Shown here piece after piece: positions 24,620-32,429 of a stretch of DNA of 64,000 bases. Positions within the stretch are counted from its first letter, which is position 1. Each line of letters begins with the position of its first letter. Source of the DNA: Nannocystis bainbridge (GTDB lineage Bacteria > Myxococcota_A > Polyangia > Nannocystales > Nannocystaceae); contig NZ_JAQNDL010000005.1 in NCBI RefSeq assembly GCF_028368995.1, positions 1-64,000 on the forward strand. Reading direction: 5' to 3'. The translations under genes and the position numbers were made by a program. Under the pieces are notes generated by a model. It made no database searches and was not told the origin of the DNA. It worked only from the letters and a program-made list of their open reading frames with translations.

Positions 24620-24625
24620 AGCCTA
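24620..24625 (-). promoter_or_regulatory. -10-like box TAGGCT, 6 nt before GTG
   Basis: Minus-strand TAGGCT followed by 6 nt and the GTG at 24613 of the sensor kinase. It gives the two-component pair its own promoter, separate from the upstream genes. Confidence 0.5.
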
Positions 24626-24679
24626 GCGTCGAAGCCGAGGACCAGCAACCGCCAGCAGCCTCGGCACTGCGGCCCTACT

Positions 24680-25894
24680 TCAGCCCTCTTCGTCCTCGCG
24701 CAGCAGCGGCGCCAGCTCGGCCGGCAGCACCGGGCGGGCCACCGGTCTCCGGCGGCTGAACACCAGCCGCTCGGCGTGCGCGCGCTCCTGGCGATAGCCG
24801 AACAGGTGGAACACTTGCTTCACCGCCACGCGGGCGACCGCCGGGTCGGCGATGTAGTGGTCGGGCCGCTGCGGGTCGCGCGACACCCCGGGCAGGTACG
24901 GCACCAGCACGTCGAGTCGCAGCGTCCGCAGCGCCGCCGACAGGCGCAGGACGTTGCGCGTCACCGGGCGGGCGATGAAGAAGCCGTCGTCGCCCTGGCC
25001 CTGGTAGCGCGGCAGCATCACCAGCCCGGTCTCGGGCACGCGCAGCGGGCCGCGGCGATCGTCGGCGATGACCTGGCCGCGCTCGACGACCTGGAAGTTG
25101 ACGAAGCCCGGCTTCATCACGAACGGCTCGTCCTCGGGCTGGATGACGTGGCGGTGGCGGATCTCGCACACGGCCGGCATGCCGCCGCTCGCGGCCCCGA
25201 GGCGAGCGCGATGGGCCGCGAGGTCCGGCACGTGACGCGGCTCGAGCGAGCCGGCCGCGACCAGCATCAGCAGCAGCGCCGACTCGTGGAAATCGATCGT
25301 GCGTGGGTCGTCGTGCTGCCCGCCCTCGACCGCCACGCCGACGTGGCCGAGGTCGCACAGGTAACCGAGCATCGAGCCCTCGATGACCTCGTCGAGCCCG
25401 AGCACCACCGGGATCGGCAGCGCCAGCGCCAGCGGTCGGTTGCGCAGCACGTCGGCCATGCACGAAAACGGCGGCGACAGGCTCGACGTGCTGTGCAGGT
25501 CGATGAAGCTGACCGGCCCGCGGCGCAGCAGCGGCAGGAACACGCCGAGCAGCTCGCGCGTCTCCTGGTCCTCCGCCGTCGCCAGCTGGCCCTGGGCGAT
25601 GCGGGCGATGTTCTCGGCGGTCCACTGGCGGTTGAGGTCGCGGTCGACGAACCGGCGGCCCTGGGCCAGCGCGCGCCGGTTGCCGGACACGCCGAGCAGC
25701 TGCCCGCGCAGCGGCACGTCGGTCGCGCGCAGGCGGGCGAGCACGCGCGAGATGGCCGAAAGGCCAGCCGGCTCGTTGCCGTGGAGCGCCCCGATGCACA
25801 CGACCGTCGGGCCGGGGCGCCCGCTGTCGTAGCGCCCGAGCACGCGCGGGTGCGCGCCCGGGTCCGCCGGCGGCGCGCTACTGCTGAGCGTCAC
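24680..25894 (-). CDS. AstE/AspA-family zinc deacylase-like protein
   Basis: A 404-residue protein of the succinylglutamate desuccinylase/aspartoacylase family of zinc carboxypeptidase-like enzymes, which hydrolyse N-acyl amino acids. The zinc motif GALHGNEPAG (H..E), the downstream NRRALAQGRRFVDRDLNRQW (Arg-rich substrate loop) and DLHSTS (third ligand His) are visible. The C-terminal 90 residues are an extension without a known motif. The GTG start overlaps the 3' end of the GCS2-CBS gene by 17 nt, so both are likely co-transcribed and act on related gamma-glutamyl or acyl-amino-acid compounds. Confidence 0.8.
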   Translation of the reverse strand: MTLSSSAPPADPGAHPRVLGRYDSGRPGPTVVCIGALHGNEPAGLSAISRVLARLRATDVPLRGQLLGVSGNRRALAQGRRFVDRDLNRQWTAENIARIAQGQLATAEDQETRELLGVFLPLLRRGPVSFIDLHSTSSLSPPFSCMADVLRNRPLALALPIPVVLGLDEVIEGSMLGYLCDLGHVGVAVEGGQHDDPRTIDFHESALLLMLVAAGSLEPRHVPDLAAHRARLGAASGGMPAVCEIRHRHVIQPEDEPFVMKPGFVNFQVVERGQVIADDRRGPLRVPETGLVMLPRYQGQGDDGFFIARPVTRNVLRLSAALRTLRLDVLVPYLPGVSRDPQRPDHYIADPAVARVAVKQVFHLFGYRQERAHAERLVFSRRRPVARPVLPAELAPLLREDEEG

Positions 25895-27794
25895 GCAGGT
25901 AGCTCTCGAGCAGCTTGCCCGACACGTCGATGAGGTCGCGCTCGGTGATCACCCCGACCAGCTTGTCGCCCTCGACCACCGGCAGGCACGAGATGCCGCG
26001 CTCACGCATCAGCTTCATGACCTCGAGCGTCGGCATCTCCGGCCCGATCGTCAGCGGGTTCTTGACCATCAGCTGCGCCACCGTGGCGTTGTCCTGGGCC
26101 ACGCGGGACCCGCGGGCGACCATGCGGATCAGCGCGCGGTGCGACAGCAGCCCGACCAGCCGGCCCTCCTCGTCCTCGACCAGGATGTGCCGGATCTTCT
26201 TCCAGTCCATGATGTTGGCCGCGAGATCGATGATGTCGCTGCCCTGGACCGTGAAGATGTCGGTCGACATGAACTGGCCGGCCGTCTGGTACGAGTCGCG
26301 CCAGGTCTTCGGCTCGCCCTCGAGCCGCGCCGTCTCCCACGTGTGGACCGGCGCGCCGCTCTTCTGGTTGGCCAGCATCGCCGCCGACAGCGTGCGGTAG
26401 CGGACGTCCGAGGTGCCCTGCTCGCCCATCGCGTGCAGCGAGTTGAGCATCCACTGCGCGCCGGTGGTGCCCTTGCGGACCCGCTCCTCGATCGTGCCGA
26501 GATAGCGGTCGATGTCGCTGCCGTCGACCTTGACGTGCTGCAGGCCCCAGCGGGCCGTCTGCAGCAGCTCGCCGAGGATCAGATCCTGCGCCGACATCGT
26601 CTTGCCCTTCCACGTCTGCTGGGCCTTGAGGCCGTCGCGCGCGGCGTTGAAGAAGTTGGCCTTGGCGTCCTCGAAGGACATGTCCTTGAAGACAGGCCGC
26701 TCGTCCTCGGCCAGCGCGGCCATCAGGCCGAAGAAGAACGCCGCGTTGGCGACCTCGTCGAGGACTGTCGGGCCCGACGGCAGCACCCGGTTCTCGATGC
26801 GAAGGTGGGCCTTGTCGCCGCTGAGGCCGTAGCAGGCGCGGTTCCAGCGGTACACGGTGCCGTTGTGCAGGCGCAGCGCGCCGAACTGCGGGATCCCGCC
26901 GCGGTCGATCACCTGCATCGGGTCCTCGTCGATCGCGTTGGCGATGAGGATGCGGAAGCGGGCGATGTCCTCGCGGAAGATCTCGAGCACGCCCTGCTGG
27001 ATCCACCCGTCGCCGAAGTGCACGCGCGGGCGGGCAGCGCGGTCGACCCGGACCTGCGAGCGGGTGTCGACCGAGCGCTCGAACAGCGCGATTCGGGTCT
27101 CGTGCCACAGGCGGTGCTTGAGCAGCACCGGCGAGTTGACGGCCGCGGCGAGGATCGGCCCGGTGACCGCCTGGGCGAGGTTGTAGAACTTGGCGAACTC
27201 GCTCGGGCTGACCTGGAAGTGGACCTGGAAGCTGGTGTTGCACGACTCGAGCATCACGTTGTCGTGCGTCGTCTCGAGCTCCTCGATGCCGCGGATCAGG
27301 ACGTGGAAGTCGTCGCCGCGGAGCCGCCGCAGGGTGCGGTTCAGCTCGAGGTAGCGCGGCTTGGGCGTCATGTTGTCGAGCCCGAGGTCGGCCTTGCGCA
27401 GGGTCGGCAGGATGCCGGTCAGCAGGATGTCGGCGCCGCAGTGGCGCGCGGCGTCGCGGGCGACCCCGACGACCTCGTTGAGCTCGTCCTCCATGCGGCG
27501 CAGGCAGGACGCGTTGAACACCTGCGGCGAGAGGTTGGCCTCGAGGTTGAAGCGCGCGAGCTCGGTGGTGAGGCGCGGGTCCTGGGCGCGCTCGAGCACT
27601 TCCATCACCACGGAGGCGGGACGCAGGCTGCGGTCGACGAGGAACATCTCCTGCTCGGCGCCGACCCGGCGCACGCCGGTCTCGAAGCGATCGGTCTCGA
27701 GCAGCCGCTCGAGCGCGACCACGTCGTCGAGGAGCTTCTTCATGAAATTGCGCAGCTGGTCGTCGTCGGACGTGGCGATGTTTTGTTCACCCAT
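25878..27794 (-). CDS. GCS2-type glutamate-cysteine ligase-like enzyme fused to two CBS domains
   Basis: A 638-residue protein. Residues about 20-490 match the GCS2/YbdK carboxylate-amine ligase type: VGAEQEMFLVD near the start, NLEANLSPQ, SCNTSFQVHFQV, and IENRVLPSGPT. These enzymes form gamma-glutamyl amides with ATP. The C-terminal 140 residues form a CBS pair (FMSTDIFTVQGSDIIDLAA; PLTIGPEMPTLEVMKLMRE; GVITERDLID), which usually binds adenine nucleotides and would regulate the ligase. The ATG at 27794 is preferred over the upstream TTG at 27839. Two iteron units encode KDMSFEDAK. A 17-nt overlap couples it to the AstE-like gene. Confidence 0.85.
   Translation of the reverse strand: MGEQNIATSDDDQLRNFMKKLLDDVVALERLLETDRFETGVRRVGAEQEMFLVDRSLRPASVVMEVLERAQDPRLTTELARFNLEANLSPQVFNASCLRRMEDELNEVVGVARDAARHCGADILLTGILPTLRKADLGLDNMTPKPRYLELNRTLRRLRGDDFHVLIRGIEELETTHDNVMLESCNTSFQVHFQVSPSEFAKFYNLAQAVTGPILAAAVNSPVLLKHRLWHETRIALFERSVDTRSQVRVDRAARPRVHFGDGWIQQGVLEIFREDIARFRILIANAIDEDPMQVIDRGGIPQFGALRLHNGTVYRWNRACYGLSGDKAHLRIENRVLPSGPTVLDEVANAAFFFGLMAALAEDERPVFKDMSFEDAKANFFNAARDGLKAQQTWKGKTMSAQDLILGELLQTARWGLQHVKVDGSDIDRYLGTIEERVRKGTTGAQWMLNSLHAMGEQGTSDVRYRTLSAAMLANQKSGAPVHTWETARLEGEPKTWRDSYQTAGQFMSTDIFTVQGSDIIDLAANIMDWKKIRHILVEDEEGRLVGLLSHRALIRMVARGSRVAQDNATVAQLMVKNPLTIGPEMPTLEVMKLMRERGISCLPVVEGDKLVGVITERDLIDVSGKLLESYLRDAQQ
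26676..26699. repeat. 14-bp iteron pair in GCS2-CBS gene
   Basis: CATG 26679 and CAGG 26693, 14 bp apart, in frame in a surface-type segment of the ligase domain. Confidence 0.6.
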
Positions 27795-27891
27795 GGGCGT
27801 ATCCGGCCGCAGGGTATCGCGGGACGGATCGGCGGCCAAATTCGGATGAGGGGTCCCGGAGCCCGCAGCGCAGAGCGCGCGCAGAACACTG

Positions 27892-28758
27892 TCACGCTGC
27901 CGATTCAGCTCCCGTCACGAACGGGCCGACGATCGCGGCGGTCGCCGCGGGCTCGTCGAGGTGGACGTGGTGGCCGCCGGGCAGCTCGGCGAGCACGGCG
28001 CCGGCGAGCGCGGCCAGGCGCTCCCGCATCAGCGCCTCGTCGAACGTCATGCCCGGGACGGCGCGCACGACCAGGGTCGGGCACACGACGGCCGTGAAGA
28101 AAGTCCGCACCTGCGCCTCCGTGAGCCGCTGACGCGAGGGCAGACGCAGGCGGGGATCGGCTCGCCAGCGGACCCGGCCCGCGTGAGGTTCGAGGCCGCG
28201 GCGCAGCAAGATCCGCGCCGAGTCGACGCGCATGCCCGTGGCAGTCGCCAGTCGCTGCGCGACCTGTTCGGCGTCGGCGTAACCGACGTGCTCGTCGCGG
28301 GCGCGGGCCGCCTGCTCGGCCTGCAGGGCCTCACGCAGCTGTTTCGGCGCGGCCTCGTCGGGACTCGTGAGCGGCCCGAGGCCTTCGAGCAGGACCAGCT
28401 TCGCGACCTGTTCGGGACATGTCCCAGCGAGCAGGGCCGCGACGCCCGCCCCGAGCGAGTGGCCGACGACGACGCAGCGCGACCAGCCGAGCGCCGAGAT
28501 CGCCAGCGACGCGTCGGCGACGTAGTCGAGGAACACGTAGACACCGTCGGCGCGTCGCTGCGACAGGCCGTGACCCGCGAGGTCGAGCGCGACGAGGTTG
28601 ACGCCGGAGAGGTGTTCCGCGAGCCGCTCGAAGCTGGCCGCGTTGTCGAGCCAGCCGTGCATCGCCAGCACCGGAACACCGTCCTCGGGGCCGAAGCAGA
28701 GCGCGGCGAGCCGCACGCCGCCGACGTCGATGAGCCGCTCGCCGCGTGGTGAAAGCAT
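27892..28758 (-). CDS. Alpha/beta hydrolase
   Basis: A 288-residue alpha/beta hydrolase. The oxyanion loop MHGWLDNAASF, the nucleophile elbow VVGHSLGAGVA and a late GGHHVHLDEP with the catalytic His are visible. The HGWLDN pattern is typical of the serine-hydrolase-like/MEST-type subgroup; the substrate is unknown. The ATG at 28758 (MLSPRGERL) is chosen because the conserved domain starts right after it; a TTG 12 codons upstream is possible. It runs in the same direction as the GCS2-CBS and AstE-like genes, about 100 nt upstream of them. One iteron pair (28415-28438) is in frame after the nucleophile elbow. Confidence 0.8.
   Translation of the reverse strand: MLSPRGERLIDVGGVRLAALCFGPEDGVPVLAMHGWLDNAASFERLAEHLSGVNLVALDLAGHGLSQRRADGVYVFLDYVADASLAISALGWSRCVVVGHSLGAGVAALLAGTCPEQVAKLVLLEGLGPLTSPDEAAPKQLREALQAEQAARARDEHVGYADAEQVAQRLATATGMRVDSARILLRRGLEPHAGRVRWRADPRLRLPSRQRLTEAQVRTFFTAVVCPTLVVRAVPGMTFDEALMRERLAALAGAVLAELPGGHHVHLDEPAATAAIVGPFVTGAESAA
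28415..28438. repeat. 14-bp iteron pair in hydrolase gene
   Basis: CATG 28418 within GGGACATGTCCC and CAGG 28432, 14 bp apart, encoding LLAGTCPEQV in the hydrolase. Confidence 0.6.
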
Positions 28759-28828
28759 GCGCGGGACGATGTACGAATTGACAGCTGAACGCAACTAAGC
28801 GAGCGCCCGGCGAACGTCAGTGCACGAG

Positions 28829-28852
28829 TGACCTGTCCTTCGGGACATCCGA
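28829..28852. repeat. 14-bp iteron pair between divergent genes
   Basis: CCTG 28832 and CATC 28846, 14 bp apart, in the gap between the hydrolase and tetR-type genes. Confidence 0.5.
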
Positions 28853-28867
28853 ATTGTTCCTGCGAAC

Positions 28868-28909
28868 GGATCTACGCGGGTTGACTCCGGCCGGTGCCTC
28901 ATTCACCGT
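28868..28909 (+). promoter_or_regulatory. Probable promoter of the TetR gene
   Basis: TTGACT (28881-28886), 17 nt, then CACCGT (28904-28909). The sequence CGGATCT-N5-GGTTGAC around the -35 recurs before the next gene (29707-29726), so a shared regulator, perhaps the TetR protein itself, could bind there. Confidence 0.4.
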
Positions 28910-28923
28910 GGAGCTCCTGATCG

Positions 28924-29595
28924 ATGGTAGATGCCCCGCCGAAGCGACGCGCGCGGGCCGACGCGGACAAGCAATCGCGCCGGCGCGTGCTGCTGTGCGC
29001 GGCGGCCGAGGCGTTCGACGAGATGCCCTACAACGCAGTCACGGTGGCCGACATCGCCCGCCGCGCCAACCTGGCCAAAGGGACAGTTTATCTCTACTTC
29101 GCCACCAAGGAGGAGCTGTTCCTGCAGCTCGCGCTCGAGCAGCTCGGCGAGTGGCTGACCGAGGTGGAGGCGACGCTGGCCGGCGACGAGGCGCCGGTGG
29201 CCGCCGAGGCGGCGGCCGAGCTGCTGGCGCGCTCGCTGGCGGGGCGGGTCCGGCTGGCCCGGCTGCTGGCGCTGCAGCACGCGGTGCTCGAGCACAACGT
29301 CGCGCCCCCGGTGGTGCTGGCGTGGCGGCGCGGCATGCTGCAGCAGATGCTGCAGACCGCGACGCTGCTCGAGCGGCGCTGCCCGGCCCTGCGCGCCGGC
29401 GACGGCCTGCGGTTCTTCCTCCACCTCCACGCCGCCGCCGTCGGACTGCATCAGATGGCCCACCCCGCCCCCGAGCTGGCGGCGACGCTCGCGTGCCCGA
29501 CCCTCCGGCCGCTGCGTCTCGACTTCGCCGCCGCGCTGCAGGCCCACGCCGCGGCCCTGCTGCGCGGGCTGCAGCCAGACGCGGCCCGCGAGTAA
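28924..29595 (+). CDS. TetR/AcrR-family transcriptional regulator
   Basis: A 223-residue repressor-type protein. The N-terminal HTH (about residues 18-64) contains VTVADIARRANLAKGTVYLYFATKEELF, shown here in pieces: VTVADIARRANLAKG and TVYLYFATKEELF. The C-terminal ligand-binding domain is variable, Ala/Leu-rich, so the ligand cannot be guessed. A GGAG Shine-Dalgarno precedes the ATG. Likely targets are itself and the adjacent MBL-like gene, which share an element around their -35 boxes. A hairpin made of iteron half-units lies directly after the stop. Confidence 0.85.
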   Translation: MVDAPPKRRARADADKQSRRRVLLCAAAEAFDEMPYNAVTVADIARRANLAKGTVYLYFATKEELFLQLALEQLGEWLTEVEATLAGDEAPVAAEAAAELLARSLAGRVRLARLLALQHAVLEHNVAPPVVLAWRRGMLQQMLQTATLLERRCPALRAGDGLRFFLHLHAAAVGLHQMAHPAPELAATLACPTLRPLRLDFAAALQAHAAALLRGLQPDAARE

Positions 29596-29669
29596 TCCTG
29601 TCCTTTCGGACAGTCGTTTCATCGGTACGGGCCCGACGTTCGCTCGTACATGTCTGAAAAGCCAGGCGA
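29594..29669. repeat. 14-bp iterons after tetR-type gene, with hairpin
   Basis: Phases CCTG 29597/CAGT 29611 and CATG 29649/CAGG 29663. CTGTCC-TTTC-GGACAG (29598-29613) forms a 6-bp stem with a tetraloop 2 nt after the stop codon and may serve as a terminator. Confidence 0.6.
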
Positions 29670-29706
29670 TGCATATGTCGCTCGTCCATCGGCCAGGACA
29701 TTCGAC

Positions 29707-29749
29707 CGGATCTCACTCGGTTGACGCCGAGCATCGCCCGCGACATCCT
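29707..29749 (+). promoter_or_regulatory. Probable promoter of the MBL-like gene
   Basis: TTGACG (29721-29726), 17 nt, CATCCT (29744-29749), then 8 nt to the ATG at 29758. The CGGATCT-N5-GGTTGAC element is shared with the TetR gene promoter. Confidence 0.45.
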
Positions 29750-29757
29750 CGCGCGAG

Positions 29758-30483
29758 ATGTCGCCCACGTTCGAATACAGCCCGGCCTGGCCGCACGGTG
29801 CGCTCACGCCCGCGTTCCCCGAGGTGTTCGTGGTGCTCGGCACCAACAAGACCTCGCACGCCGGCGTCGACTTTCAGACCAGCCGGACGATGACGGTGGT
29901 CCGCGAGGCGGGCGCGCTGACCCTGCTCAACACCGTCCGCCTCGACGACGACGGGCTGCGCGCGCTCGAGGAACTCGGCGAGGTCCGCCACGTCGTGCGC
30001 CTCGGGGCGTTCCACGGCCGCGACGATCCGTTCTACTGCGATCGCTACGGCGCGACGCTGTGGGCACTGCCCGGGACGACCCACGCCGACGGCCGCGCGA
30101 CGGCGCGTCCGCTGGCCGAGAGCGGCCCGTTCCCGCTGGCGGACGGGTCGGTGTTCACGTTCGCCTCGGCGAGCCTGCCCGAAGCCGCGGTCCTGCTCGC
30201 GCGCGAGGGCGGGATCCTCGTCACCTGCGACGCGATCCAGAACTGGACCCACGTCGATCGCTTCTTCTCGCCGGAGTGCGGGGCGATGTTCGCGGCCCAG
30301 GGGCTGATCGGGCCGGCGAACATCCCCTCGACGTGGATCGGCGCCTGCTCGCCGCAGGCGGACGATTTCCGCCGCCTGCTCGAGCAGCCATTTCGTCACC
30401 TGATCAGCGCCCACGGCGAACCACTGCGCGACGAGGCCCACGCGCGCGTGGCCGCGAGCGTGGCCGCGGCGTTCCCGGGCTGA
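29758..30483 (+). CDS. MBL-fold-like protein of unknown function
   Basis: A 241-residue soluble protein. The layout (TLLNTVRLDDDGLRALEELG, then VRHVVRLGAFHGRDDPFYCDR, then a late HLISAHGEPL) resembles DUF4336-type metallo-beta-lactamase-fold proteins, but the HxHxDH motif is absent, so classical dinuclear zinc chemistry is doubtful. The ATG lies 8 nt after a CATCCT box. The gene is in line with the TetR regulator, which may control it. Its last codons are part of a 65-bp duplication that also copies the downstream hairpin. Confidence 0.6.
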   Translation: MSPTFEYSPAWPHGALTPAFPEVFVVLGTNKTSHAGVDFQTSRTMTVVREAGALTLLNTVRLDDDGLRALEELGEVRHVVRLGAFHGRDDPFYCDRYGATLWALPGTTHADGRATARPLAESGPFPLADGSVFTFASASLPEAAVLLAREGGILVTCDAIQNWTHVDRFFSPECGAMFAAQGLIGPANIPSTWIGACSPQADDFRRLLEQPFRHLISAHGEPLRDEAHARVAASVAAAFPG

Positions 30484-30615
30484 GCGCCGCGCCTGTCCCT
30501 TCGGACAGCATTTTGAACAGGGCCGCGAGCCGCGGCGTTCCCGAGCTGGATGCCGCACCTGTCCCTTCGGATAGCATCCCGACCCGGGCCGCGGGCTGTC
30601 TCTTCGGACAGCACC
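30466..30615. repeat. 65-bp tandem duplication with three iteron hairpins
   Basis: The segment 30466-30530 (end of the MBL-like gene plus hairpin) recurs at 30531-30596 with about 85% identity by eye. Hairpins CTGTCC-CTTC-GGACAG at 30493-30508, a variant at 30559-30574 and CTGTCT-CTTC-GGACAG at 30596-30611 are 14-bp-phased half-unit pairs and may act as serial terminators. Confidence 0.65.
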
Positions 30616-30674
30616 ATTCTCGCTCCACGACCACTTGCGCGTCACCGCGCTCGCGCACGGGCCTCCCGGTGCAG

Positions 30675-30680
30675 TAGAGT
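30675..30680 (+). promoter_or_regulatory. -10-like box TAGAGT, 8 nt before TTG
   Basis: TAGAGT followed by 8 nt and a TTG at 30689; it supports TTG as start of the EEP-fold gene. Confidence 0.45.
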
Positions 30681-30688
30681 CACCCGGC

Positions 30689-31690
30689 TTGTCCGCCTCG
30701 CCCCAGCCCGTCGCCGCGCGCGCGTCCCGGCTCGCGCGTGCGCTCGTGGGGCTCACCGTGGTCCTGCTCCTCGGGACAGGCCTCTTCAGCCTCGCCGGTC
30801 ACCTCGGCGGGCTCGACTGGCGGCTCGACCTCGCCAGTCACTTTCGCCTCCATTACGCCGCCGGGGCCGCGCTCGCGCTGCTCCTCGCGCTCGCGCTCCG
30901 GCGGCGCCGCCTCGCGCTCGTGGCCGCGGCGCTGCTGGTCGCCGAGTCGTGGCAGGTCGCGCCGTCGTGGCTGGCGCGGCCGCCCGCGGCCGGAGCGTCG
31001 GCGCTGCGGCTGGTCCAATTCAACGGGCTCTCGAGCAACCCGCGCAAGGCCGAGGCCGTCGCCTGGCTGGCCGAGACCGGCGCCGACCTCGTGGTCGTGC
31101 AGGAGGTCGACGCCGATTGGGCGACCGCGCTGGCGGCCATGCCCGGCCACGTCGCGCTCGAGTCGGTGCCGCGGGCCGACAACTTCGGCATGAGCCTGCT
31201 CGTTCGCCATGGCTTTCTGGACATGGTCGTTCGGACATGGCGCGAAGAGCTTGTCGCGGAGATCCCCGCCCTGGCCGCCGAGCTCGCGGTGGCCGGGCGG
31301 CGGATCGCCGTGCTCGCCGTTCACACCTTGCCGCCGGTCAGCCGCGACTACGCGGCGCGGCGCGATGCTCAGCTCGCGCGCGCCGGCGCGTGGGCCGACG
31401 AGCAGCGCGCGGCCGGGCGGATCCCGGTGATCGTCGGCGACCTCAACGCCTCGCCGTTCAGCGCCCCGCTGCGCCGCCTGCTGCGTGACGGCGGGCTGGT
31501 CGACTCGCAGCGCGGGTTCGGCTTGCAGGCGAGCTGGCCGGTGGACCACCCGTTCCCGGTGATCGCCATCGACCACTGCCTCCACGACCCCGCGCTGGTG
31601 ACGGCCGAGCGGGCGCTGGGATCGGCGCTCGGCTCGGACCACCTGCCGGTGCGCGTCGACCTCGCCTGGCCCGCGGGACAGGTCCCCTGA
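30689..31690 (+). CDS. Membrane-anchored endonuclease/exonuclease/phosphatase-family protein
   Basis: A 333-residue protein with three hydrophobic N-terminal helices (about residues 14-34, 52-66 and 70-84) and a C-terminal EEP domain (about 103-330). EEP motifs are LRLVQFNGLSSN, VVVQEVDADW (catalytic Glu), VLAVHTLPP, VIVGDLNASP (catalytic Asp/Asn) and LGSDHLPVRVD (catalytic His). Related membrane proteins hydrolyse phosphodiesters at the envelope; the substrate is unknown. TTG at 30689 is chosen from the TAGAGT box 8 nt upstream. A phased iteron array (31205-31256) is in frame between core strands and replaces part of a surface loop (RHGFLDMVVRTWREEL). Confidence 0.8.
   Translation: MSASPQPVAARASRLARALVGLTVVLLLGTGLFSLAGHLGGLDWRLDLASHFRLHYAAGAALALLLALALRRRRLALVAAALLVAESWQVAPSWLARPPAAGASALRLVQFNGLSSNPRKAEAVAWLAETGADLVVVQEVDADWATALAAMPGHVALESVPRADNFGMSLLVRHGFLDMVVRTWREELVAEIPALAAELAVAGRRIAVLAVHTLPPVSRDYAARRDAQLARAGAWADEQRAAGRIPVIVGDLNASPFSAPLRRLLRDGGLVDSQRGFGLQASWPVDHPFPVIAIDHCLHDPALVTAERALGSALGSDHLPVRVDLAWPAGQVP
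30760..30783. repeat. 14-bp iteron pair in EEP gene
   Basis: CCTG 30763 and CAGG 30777, 14 bp apart, inside the first membrane helix codons. Confidence 0.4.
31205..31256. repeat. 14-bp iteron array in frame in EEP gene
   Basis: CATG at 31208, 31222 and 31236 and CTTG at 31250, strict 14-bp phase, within the catalytic domain coding region. Confidence 0.7.
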
Positions 31691-31699
31691 GGCGTCGGA

Positions 31700-31762
31700 C
31701 CGGCTGTCTCGAAGGACAGGCGGCCCGTCGCCTTGAAATCATCTGTCTGAAAGGACAGGCAC
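31700..31762. repeat. Two iteron hairpins between convergent genes
   Basis: CTGTCT-CGAA-GGACAG (31704-31719) and CTGTCT-GAAA-GGACAG (31743-31758), each a half-unit pair 14 bp apart in phase (31703/31717 and 31742/31756). They lie between two converging genes and may terminate both. Confidence 0.6.
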
Positions 31763-31794
31763 GAGCCCTGCCTCGCAGCACCGTCGTAGACGGC

Positions 31795-32340
31795 TCAGGC
31801 GCCGCCCATGACCGACGGGCACTCGGCGCGGGCGATGCTGCAGTCGGGGCCGACCTCGACCGTCTTGCTCGGGGCCGTGGTCGCGTACTCGGCCATCTTG
31901 GCGCACGAGAACGAGCGCATGCGGGCGGCGTAGCCGGCCCCGTACTCCTCGTAGCAGGCCTCGATCTCGTTGACCGTCGCCTGGCAGTTCGACCAGTCGA
32001 CCCCGAGGCTGCAAGTGTCGCCCGGCTCCGTCTCGGGCAAGTTGGCGAGGCAGCTCTTGCGCAGGGTGTCGCAGGTGTCGACGCTGCCGTCGGCCACCAG
32101 CGCGTCGTTGATGGCCTTGAAGGTGCACTCCGCGGCGGCGATGTCGGCCTCCGGGAACACCTGCTTGCCGTAAGCGTCGGCCGCCTCGCAGAACTGCTCC
32201 TTCTCGGCGTCGGTGAGCTCGTCGCCCTGCTTGGCGCCGTCGATGCCCGAGTCGAGGGAGGTGTCGTCCTCCTTGCACGCGCCGAGCGAGACGGCCAACA
32301 GGCCGAGGAGGGTGGAGAACAGCCGGGACGCGGTGGTCAC
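31795..32340 (-). CDS. Cys-rich lipoprotein of unknown function
   Basis: A 181-residue protein with a clear lipoprotein signal (LLAVSLGAC, cleavage before C22), an acidic stretch and then a helical domain with about ten cysteines (for example EQFCEAADAYGKQ, AAECTFKAI, CDTLRKSCLANL, CYEEYGAGY, CAKMAEY). The spacing suggests several disulphides in the periplasm or at the cell surface. No family is recognised. It is convergent with the EEP gene and lies downstream of, and in the same direction as, the alpha-2-macroglobulin gene. Confidence 0.75.
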   Translation of the reverse strand: MTTASRLFSTLLGLLAVSLGACKEDDTSLDSGIDGAKQGDELTDAEKEQFCEAADAYGKQVFPEADIAAAECTFKAINDALVADGSVDTCDTLRKSCLANLPETEPGDTCSLGVDWSNCQATVNEIEACYEEYGAGYAARMRSFSCAKMAEYATTAPSKTVEVGPDCSIARAECPSVMGGA

Positions 32341-32429
32341 AGTCGCCGTCTACCTCGAGCGCGCCGCGGCCGACAAGCGCCGCTTCCGGCTCCTGGCGGC
32401 CTCAGGCGAGGCGCTGTGGGGTCCAGCCC

